64,000 bases of DNA, from positions 62,001-126,000 of the forward strand of contig WNNJ02001595.1 in the NCBI GenBank assembly GCA_012934845.2, given 5' to 3'. Of this stretch, positions 23,901 to 34,200 are shown piece after piece (position 1 is the stretch's first letter; every line of letters begins with the position of its first letter). A model generated the notes under the pieces. That model had not been told where the DNA came from, made no database searches, and saw only the letters and a program-made list of their open reading frames with translations. Source of the DNA: Pomphorhynchus laevis. Taxonomy: Eukaryota > Acanthocephala > Palaeacanthocephala > Echinorhynchida > Pomphorhynchidae. The translations under genes and the position numbers were made by a program.

Positions 23901-24713
23901 GGGAGAACTGCAAATTTAATTGAAATCATTTCTGATTTCAAATTAAATCTGCGTTAGTAGGGAAAGGTGCTACCTACAATTTAAAAATCTACCTATTTTG
24001 AAAGCTGAATGCCAAAAAAGGCTAAATGCCAAAAAAGCAGACTAGTCTAGTTATCGTCAGCCAGCATTAAAAGAAACAAGACATAGAATGTAGGTATTGA
24101 ATCAGTAGCTGATGATGTTCACCAATACTAAAATTTAATTTACTGTTGTTGGTTTATATGAAGCAAAGTGCAGTGTCATCAAAAATTTCAATTAGTAAAA
24201 ATGTTTATTTTACCTTTAAAAGAGTTTTTTCTGTTTTCGACAATTTAATTTCTATAATTGATTTTATTTTGATTTACAGAACCATTAAATTATTTAAAGT
24301 TGTTTTGATTTCTTTTTAATAATAGGCGTGCCTTTCGTATACGAGCTTAGTGAAGAGCTAAACATTTTAAAGAGATATATGGTTGCAACTTTGGAACATG
24401 TACGTGCCAAAAAGTATTTTTACTTAATATTTTTTGCATTTTATCGTAAATTACAAGCATCAAATAATTAGTTGAAATAAAAACTTTAAGTATAAGCGTC
24501 ATAAGTTTTGATTTAATTTGTATTTAAATTAAAAGTTTAATAATGTATTTAATTAACAACTGTTGTATTTGCATGCTATTGAAGTCGCGCATTTTCTACT
24601 TTATGACATAACAGGATTGCGTCGATAAAACAATGAAAAGATTCTTCCAGAATCTTGTCGTTGATTTGTCTATCTATAAAATATTATCTAATATTATATC
24701 TAATATTATCTAA
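20943..24713 (+). CDS. Phosphoglycerate-mutase-like protein, probable pseudoenzyme (spliced)
   Basis: Inferred exons: 20943(?)-21182, 21285-21324, 22427-22588, 24326-24399 and 24615-24713 (stop TAA). The last three have canonical GT-AG borders and matching phases. Resemblance to cofactor-dependent phosphoglycerate mutase (histidine phosphatase fold) is clearest in VLVIGYSQILNDLRKWIEH (family: VLIAAHGNSLRGIVKHLEG), GVPFVYELSEEL (family: GIPIVYELDKNL) and DCVDKTM near the end (family: EETVRKAM). The second catalytic His of the family HGNS motif is Tyr here. At the N-terminus, TVLVSMVNL sits where LVLIRHGES is expected, so the phospho-histidine is also gone. About 50 middle residues are missing or lie on an unseen exon. 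The join at 21182/21285 is non-canonical; reading straight through is also open. The true start is not identified. Confidence 0.66.
22068..22260 (+). repeat. tRNA-derived SINE (SINE-1) in the PGAM-like gene
   Basis: A pol III A box-like CAGCCTAGTGGATGTAG (22085-22101) and a B box-like GAGTTCAAATCT (22128-22139) are 43 nt apart, start to start, as in tRNAs. No acceptor stem closes, so it is a tRNA-derived SINE head rather than a tRNA gene. About 40 nt later comes GGTCGAAACGTGAAATGTA (22177-22195), then CTGATCA near 22212. This arrangement recalls hammerhead-type core residues and is shared with SINE-2 at 30.1 kb. It lies in the intron between exons 2 and 3. Confidence 0.6.
22890..23900 (-). 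repeat. Interspersed repeat family, minus-orientation copies
   Basis: Contains the A end (complement of ACGTAGACTCAGTTAGCTGA) at about 22903-22930 and 23375-23400. The B end (ATTGACTAATAAATAGCAGACGATG) occurs at about 23559-23585 and 23850-23875, with AT-rich filler between. A perfect 12-bp-arm hairpin with an 8-nt loop sits at 23073-23104. The copies lie in the intron before the last two PGAM-like exons. Confidence 0.6.
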
Positions 24714-25285
24714 TATTATATAATAATATAATATTATTAATATTATTATAATATATATAATATTATTATTATAATATATTAATAATATATTATTATATAT
24801 TAATTTATTATATCATTTTGTGTTGTTCAATTTAGACTTAGTATCGATTTATAATTGCAAGAAAATGAATTAAAATTAATATTAATAAATTAATATTAAA
24901 TACTAAAAATTAATAAATTGATTGCAAATATTTATAATCAATTTTTTAAATATTTTTTATATTAAAATTTTAATTTATTTATTAGAAATTAATGAATAGA
25001 TTAGTGATTTACAATTAAAACGGGAATTTGAAATTGCCTTTTGTAGATTCTATTGATTGTATTTTATTTGAGGTATAGGCGGCATAATAGACGCCTCTGT
25101 ATGTAGTAGACCTAAAAAAAACTTAAGTAGACCTATAAAAACTTAAGTTAAACAAGTGGAAACTTTCAAATAAAAATTAAACTGTAATTGGTGAGATTTA
25201 CATTTTAATGTAAATCTCAGCGAATGCAATGCACGGTCATTTTTGGTAATACAACTTTTAAACTTGGAGAAAACTTGATCTTTAG
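24714..25285. other. Intergenic spacer between the PGAM-like and CK1-like genes
   Basis: Very AT-rich. It includes a 13-bp-arm perfect hairpin (25192-25204/25207-25219, 2-nt loop). The first exon and promoter of the kinase-like gene probably lie here, but I could not find an initiator that joins the 25286 exon in frame. Confidence 0.35.
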
Positions 25286-28200
25286 CAACGACTACTTTCA
25301 ATTTCGGTAGCTACTAATGAATCGTTTATAAGTAACGTTTCAACGACAGAAGCGGATGGTCACTTTTGCTACACACTTTGTGATTTGATCGGCTCTGGTG
25401 CCACGGCTCATGTTTATTCAGCCATTGATATCAACAAAAATAGGGTATAAATAGCCTTAAATATGACTTATTTGCAATTTTTGATATTTTTCATTTAATT
25501 CTACTGTTTTCGTGTTTTCGTCTTTGCTTTATTTCGCTTTTCATTTACAATGAATTCTACATTAGTGGTTTAGTGTAAGATAAACCTAACTATAAAAGAT
25601 ACAATTTCAACTAACGAGACGCAATATGTCTGGGTATTTTATAGAAATACTCAGTAATTTATTCAGTATTTGTTTATTGTTATCTTACTAGTAATACAAA
25701 CATATGTCCAATATTATTTTGATGATTTACTCCAATTTTACATATGCTTTTTATATTGTTAATCATTAAAATATAAAATTTTGAATAAGTTTTTTTGAAA
25801 TATTTATCTTATAGAAAAATTGGTCGACAAACAAGATTTTGAATTTATTTAATGAATTTTCGAATGCAACTGCATTGATATTCAGATTGTAATTAGATTA
25901 ACATTGATAACTTTGACGTCTATTTATTATAAAGAATTATTGGAGCTGGATCAAAGAAAGAAGCAAAATTTTATTTAAAATTTCTCTAACATCTTCAGAA
26001 AATTACAATTTTTTGAATATTAATTTTCTGAAGATGCTAACAGAAGTTAGCGAAATATCAGATAAAAGTTTCCGGCTCCAATTATTCTTTATTAATGATG
26101 AATCATTATTAACTATTTAAAATCTTTCTTGATATATCTTTCTTGATATATATATTAAATCTTTCTTTATAACATTCATGAATGAAATAAATGTTTTGAA
26201 TTTTTAAAGTTTTTCCTGATGATTTTGTTAAATTATATAACCTGATAATTAAGGCTATAATTATTAATAATTATAATTATTTATTATTATTTATCTTTAT
26301 TTTTAATTTATGTATAGAATAAAATATGTAGACTCAGTTAGCAGATTTGATCATATTGACCTTTTATCTGATCATATTGACCTTTTAATTAATCATCTAA
26401 GATTATAATGTATTATAATTTTTGTATCTAAATGCAATTCCCAGAAAAAAGAAATTCAATATTTCTTCGATTTTCGTTCGCTAACCGCAGACATTTTAAC
26501 TTAAACCCTTATAACTTTAAATTTAAATTTAAACATTTTTATAAGGGTTTAAGTTAAAATATCCGCGGTTAGCGAACGAAATTTCGAAGAAATATTCAAT
26601 CTCTTTTATTTTCTAGGAATAGTATTCAGATACAAAAATTATAATATATATATTTTAATCTGAGATGATTTATTAGCCCACTTCCGCCTTTCGGCTATGG
26701 GAAATAGCCGAAAGGCTATTTTAAGTCTAAATAGCCTTCAAATAGCCTTTAGTCTTTTTGAAGCCTAAAGGCTTCAGTATCTAAAGTGATAGTATAAATA
26801 GCCCTAAATAGCCTTTAGGCTATTTGAAGCCTAAAGGCTTCAGTATCTAAAGTAATAGTATTCTGAAGATGCTAACAGAAGTTAGCGAAATATCAAAAAT
26901 AATTTATTAACCACATTACTACTCTTAGCATCTTTAGAAAATTACCAGTAATTTTGTGATGATGCTAACAGTAGTTAGTGAAATATCAAAAATAATTTAT
27001 TCTTTCCTTTGATCCAGCTCCAAGAATTATTTATCAATAATGGATCAATATCAACTATTTGTAATCTATTTATTATCTTGTAATATTATTCTATAGTAAT
27101 AGAATAATATTACAAGATAGCTACAAATATGTCGACGATAGCTGCAACGTTATTATTTGATGGTAGAACAGCACAATATGCAATTATTATTCGCAATCAA
27201 GGCCATCCAACTTGCAGCATTAACCCATACATTGTAAAATGTATACAACCTAATTAAATGTCCCTTACTATTTGGATTTTGAAAGAATGCATAATGATAT
27301 ACCACAAAACACTAAATAACAAAATATAAAAATAAATGTCTGTTTTGAAACTGTGAAATTACAAATTGAAAATTATCTTAAAACAAATTGTAAAACTCCA
27401 AGTCAATCACGCCACATCGCGTTAATCTGTATTAATATAATTTTTAATGCAAATTATATATCACTATATATCACTATATAATTAAAATATTAAAAAAGAT
27501 ATATCACTATAGTAATATCTATATATTTAATAAATATAAATATATAAATATATATTTTATAAATAATTAAGTAATTATAAATAATAATAAATGTTAAGAT
27601 TTTATATAACAAAGTTTATAAATAAAAATTAAATAATTTAAAAATAAATAATTAAATAATAAATAATTTTATATTATTAATAAATTAAAAATAAATATAA
27701 AATGATTAATAATAAATAATAATATAATATTTTATACAATTTATTTTTATTTATTTATTATTTTATAATTATATTAAATACGTAGATTCATTAGCTGATT
27801 TGATTTCCTCTTTTTGTTAATATGTAAAAGTGTTTATCACCCGTTTTAATAGTAGATACAAGTTAAGTACTATTGTTTTGGAAAACTAATTGGTAATCAG
27901 TTTTGGTAATTGGTGAAAATCGCCATTTATTTTGTTAATAATTATTATTTTTCTTTATTTTTTTTATTTTTATTTATTTTTTATTTTATAATTATATTAA
28001 ATACGAAGACTCAGTTAGCTAAATTGATTTAATAATCGACTAATAAATAACAGACAATGTATAAGAGTAAAAATTAGAGGTCATCAAGATGAACTGGTAT
28101 GTTATTATATTTCTGCTCATATTCCTAGACTTAACATACCAGCTGGGCTAAATTCGTTCTAATGACGTATTTCTTAAGATGAAATTTGATTATTTATTAA

Positions 28201-31200
28201 ATTACATTTTCATTAAATATTGATTTTTTACGAATGATTAAAAAATGGACTTAAGATGAAAAGTGTTATTACTTCACAGCTGTGATTGCACAAACATAAT
28301 ATATGAAGAAATGCATGATACTATCAAGTGATTCATTTACCATGTTGCATCAATCGATGCACTTTCAGCATTGGGTCAGTGTTGACCCAATTTTGAAAAT
28401 TGAATCACCGACAGATTTCTGAAAGGTTTATACTTGAGGGCCTCGCAATGACATCGTTAAAACGATAAATAAACAAATATTTGAAATACTTGTGCCTCAG
28501 TGGAATACGATCAGGTATTCTACTGCGTAATACGTCTATATCTAAAGAGATGGATAGAGTACGTCTGAATATATTATCGCAGAAGTTTATTATCTATTCA
28601 ATGACTGTGACAGACATGCATTTGCATATTTTGAGGTTAAATACGAATGTTATTTTGCTACAAAATTTCGATGCACCGTGATTATGCAATGTCACACGGA
28701 TATTCCGATTACTCACCTATGCCCACATATTTCAAGTAGTAAGAATTTATTGGAAATGTAAGTTCTTTGATATTTCTAGAGTTCCGCTCATTTCGATCGA
28801 AATTAACGTTGAGGTGTTAAGAAACCGTTTATTGGTAAATCCTTATTACGCAATGACGATCAAAGAATCTTCAGCGTAGACTCTTAGTGTGATTTGACAT
28901 AGCCGATGTTTGCACACTAATGTATGTAAAATGTCACAAGAGCGAAATAAAAAATATTTATTATCATTGCCGTTTTCTGTTGAGAAAATATAATCGTTGA
29001 CTTAATGTGACCTCCTTAAATAATTTAGCGATAATTGTTCTAGTTTGACTAATTAAAAACTGCTCACATTCCTCGTTTGATAGGAATTGTCGATATTGGA
29101 TACGTCGACGTATTTTGTCTTATTTGTTGACTGATTATGTTGACATGTTTTTATATGGACTCATGAAAAATTGCTCACATTCTTCGTTTGATAGAAATTT
29201 TCGATATCGGCAACTTGATTATTCCCAAATTAACAGAGTTTCTACGTCGGCATTATTTAAATCATGTAGTACTATGAGCTTATCTTTCCGGCAATTTGTT
29301 TACTTTCCAACTAACCGTAACTAGCAGTTCAGTTGGGTTCCAAATAATGTGTTTTAGTTTTAATTGTGAGTAAGTAACAGCTGTAGTCCAAATTTGTCAA
29401 GTAATTCTTATCTGCACATTAAATTGACAAATCAAAAAAATTTGAATGAACCGACGGTAACACAATATGATCCAAAAACAGTGCATCTTAGCAATGAAAT
29501 ATCGTTAATTGTTAAGCAAAATATCAATATTGATCGATGTACATGTATAAATAGAGCTGGTGATGTTGGAATATTTGACTTTAATATTCAAAGTATGAAT
29601 TCTCTCAGCGGCAAAAGCTACGACACGGGGTTATCTGGTGTGAAATGAATTCACCCCAAGCGGACGATACAATTCGAATTTTCAACATTTGTAGAAACCA
29701 ATTTCAAAATCAACAGCTATCAATATTAGAAAATATGTCAATATGATCGAAAATCGCAATTGCTTCTGTCAGTGGTGACTTGCTTGGCTTGAATATTTGA
29801 TCACCAAATCGGTTACATAGTATTCAAGTGCTAGCCAATTTGAAGTTGCAATCTTTTGTCGATACGGCTAAATTCTAACTCAGTTTCAACTATCACGCTG
29901 TATTTGATATTCTCAATAAATCTCGTGAATGCTCTGTTTTGTAAAAGAATTGTCTTCAGCAAAACCGTTGTTTTGACAAATTTGCGACATCGTCGCTATG
30001 GCATTACCAGAAATTAAAAGTTAGATCAACCCATGACATTTATATAATATAAATTAATTTTGTGAATATTGCATGCACGAGCCATTATTCTTAACTGGTC
30101 GGTTTGATATTATCCTCGTGTGGTTGTTTGAATCCTATCAGCATCACTGTACACTACAATCAGCGTGGGTGGACCTCATCAGCAGTGAGCCCACGCCTAC
30201 ATTTCGTGTTTCGGTCCTTTAATTAATTTTATATTAATTAATTAATTTTACTTTATAAATTAATTTATTAATTTACCAATTATTTATTAATTTATTAATT
30301 TATATAATATCAACCCTATTATAAGGGTTGAATACTTGACATTGCATGTCATAAGTAACGAAGACTGACGTGAGCATGCATCCTACCATCTGATTAGGAT
30401 GACAATATGTTATTTTATTAATTAAAATATTTATTTTATTAAATATGTTATTTTATTAATTAATATTTAAAATGTAAAATTCATTTTTTTGTAAATTGTT
30501 GCTTAGAATTATTTATTTTATTTTCATTTTCTTTACGCATCATAATGTTTAGCTAAGACGGCTTTGCGCTCAAACGACGTTCGCTTTACAGACTCTTTGT
30601 GATGCTTTTTATGTTCGTTGCTGATTTAGAAAGTTGCGATTAAGTTTGCGACGGCATCTCCAGTAGAGTTCCTAAATGAAATTGCTGTATTGAAAGATAT
30701 TTCAGACGACAACGAATATTCACCGAAATGTTTGTAAGTAAAAGCTTTTAAAGAAACTACAGAATAGTCAAACTTATCTGTTTAAATAGCAATATTTGGT
30801 TTTGAACAACTTAACTATTTCTCTCTATTGTCTGCTTTAAACAAAATAATTGATTCTATTTTTAATTTTTATTGCTTTGATTTGACATTTGCCGCCACGC
30901 TTACTCGTTTTGACTTTTATTCTAGGGTTGCCAGGCCAGTATTAATATGACTAATCTTATTTAAACTGATTACGTTCTAATCAGTAAAAATTCTTGACTG
31001 AATCTCTTATGATTTAGACCATCATGATTCAGAAACATGAATCTCTTATATTTTATAATTGCATTTTGTTTTACTCTATTGTAAATCTTTAATTAATTGT
31101 AATTTAAATTAATTTTAAAGCTTTATTTTAAATTTAAATATATAGATTTGATTCACCGATATAATCCAAAATGTTTTTTAAACAATTAATTCGAAAACTA

Positions 31201-34200
31201 ATATTTTAAAATGCATTATAGTTTAAAATTTATTATTTCTAAATAAACTATATCTTAAAGTCACATGTTTTCCTTAATTTCATCATTGTACCCTAATGAA
31301 AATTGATTAATTTATTTACAACAATTTATGGTTACTGTTTTTGCAGTTAGCATGAGTTTTAACACAATCGGCACACTTTGACATTTGACATTCAATCGCA
31401 TTTTGACATTTGATGTAATGACCGCTTTATGAAGAAAAATGTAACAGAGACATATTTGCCCTATTTAGTTCGAGGGAATATGTTATATTTAAATAACTTG
31501 ATAAGATATTAATATCGTATTTTTACATTATATTTGATATTTAAATATATTTTTTTAGTTGGACCGGCCAGATCAAAGGTTACAACGCTATTATCCTTGA
31601 GTTGCTATCTGCCGATCTTCAATATTTTTATGAAAATGTTTATTTAAAAGAAGCATTTTCTTTCAAGTGGATTGTGGATCATGCAATTCAGGTCGATATT
31701 GCATTTTTTGTGGTCAAGCTCATTCATGTGTTTAGATAGTGAACTGTCTAAAATGGTTTCATAGTAAAGGTTATGTACATTGTAGTGTCAAACCACAAAA
31801 TTTCGCGTTTCGAATTAACCATGGGATTAATTGGAGGGTAAAATAATGTGAATTTCGTCTTTTTATGTTGATTTTATAACAATTTTAGTTAATTACAAAT
31901 TGAAGTATTTATCGAAAACTAATTTGTTCACATAATTACGAAATATAACATGGAATCAAATATAATTCGTGTTTTATTAAGAAAATAAACTAACATGCCA
32001 CAAGATGGTAAATAACGTTTTTATTTATCGTTGTACTAAAATGCAGCAAATAAGAAGTAGAAATATGAAATTATGAAAATGCCATTCCTTATGAATTCTC
32101 TACATGAATGTGACTTTTTTATATTTTATAAATTTTTTACCTGAATTTTATTTTCCATATAGTCTATTTCTCAGCATTACTTCGGTTTTCTTTAAATTTC
32201 CAGTTAAAAATTGAGATCATCGTTTACTTGGAATGAATTTGAACTTGACGATAATTGCTAAAAGTCTCAAGATGTTTATCAATGAGATAAACACCGTAAT
32301 TTGTGAATAACATGAAGTCTTCTTTGTAGCCAGCCTAACTTAGATTCAGTTATCATCAAGAAACGATAATCGAGATTAGTGTATTGCCTAAATAATCAGA
32401 AGATTATAATATATTTCATATAAAACAAAAAACTTGAGATGTTTAGAAGATAAATATGTTCATATGCGATTTAATCAGCATTAATGTCATCAAAACTAGT
32501 AATTTATATATTTCCAAAGATTCGGCAGTGAATTAATTTCATCATTTTATTCTAGAGGATGAACCGATTTTATAATTAAAGTTTTACCATTATCTATAAT
32601 CTTAGAATAGAAGCTTGCCATTATATCTGGTCTTATACTATTGGCTTGACTAGTCAAGTGTAGAGTCACTACACTTGACTAATAATATATTTATAATATA
32701 ATAATATATTTACTGGTCAATATTTTATCTTGTTAATAGTACACAACCAAAGATTAGGTTACTTGTTTAATTGAATATCAAGTATATGAAGGACCTTATT
32801 GACCCATTAAGAGACGTGTTACACTTAAATTATCTATTTCTTTTTCTAAATTGTTTGAAGTCTTTAGTTTTCCTTCTAGCTAGGTAACGGCCATGAAAGG
32901 GCGACGTTCCTGGTTTCAATATAATGAATATAAATGACTTACATTATCTAAAAAGGCAAATTAGTAAAATATATAACAAAACATTGGCAAACAATGGAAA
33001 TATAATAATCTTAATTAATATTGCATAATCTATAATTATATAGATTAATAATATATATGTTTATTATATTAATATATTTTATATAATATAATAATATATT
33101 ATATATTATTTATGCTATTAATATATATTTTTATCGAAAAATTTAATTAATAATTTGTCAACAAATTATCCAAAATAAAAAATATAATTCAGAATTTTCA
33201 AATAGTATGTCTTTCAAAGTCACTTCTGTCATTTCACGCTATTCGTATTTAACGTGTATATTGTACAGTGGGCGCATTGTGTGTGTTTAACCAATGAGTA
33301 TGTACAGCGATTCGATTGAAGCCATGTTGAATAACTAGGCATATAAATCGACACGATTGTATTCCCAAAGTCAGTTTGAGCAATCCGCATTTACTCTTAG
33401 AAACTCGATCAGTGTTTCCTGCAAATGGTCACTGGAAAAATTGTTTTGTTTTTTGCTGAAAAGAAAGGCCTTGATTATTAAATGCCCTGGGCAGCCTACC
33501 GAAACCGATAGGCTGCTAAGGGCCTTTAAAAAAATAAATTCTATGATTATTGCCAAAACTATCATAATGTATAAATGTATTGTGTTATAATTCAAACAAA
33601 AATTACCATTATGTTCCTAAAATCACCTATTAAAATGACAGTTTTTATCATTTACAGAGAAATGAGATTTTTAAATTACTTTTGTAAAGTCATCAATTAA
33701 AGCTGACTCTGTGTAAGTTTATAAAATAAAATATAATTTAGATATGCATGATAGATTTTGGGAAATCTCAGAAATATCTACGGAATGATGGTTCTCATAT
33801 TCTAAAACCAATTAAGAAGTTAAGTCCTAAATGTAGTCGATACGGATCTCTAAATGTATTGCTTGGTGAATTGGATAGGTAACATTTAATAAGCGAAATA
33901 CAATTTAAAAGCCAGCAAAAAGAAGAATTTCTTTTAATGGATATGAGTATTAAACAGAATGAAATTAGTAGTTTACATCAACGGTATATTCGCCACTTAA
34001 AATCGCTACCACACACGACATGACTCTCGTGAGTCATAAGTTGAAAATTGCAAATCATGTCTAAACGTGTGTGCACGTATCTACACTTGTCAAAGTATCA
34101 AATCGCAAATTTTCAGTTTTTTTTTGCAACACCGTTTCCAACGACACTGTTCGACATACAATTGACAGTTCTCTTGCAGTTAATCGAGTAGACGAATTGT

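Noticed and set aside
33357-33595. Overlapping plus and minus ORFs of 77 and 74 codons as a small gene
   Set aside because: They mirror each other, show no domain and lie inside a kinase-like intron between phase-compatible exons.
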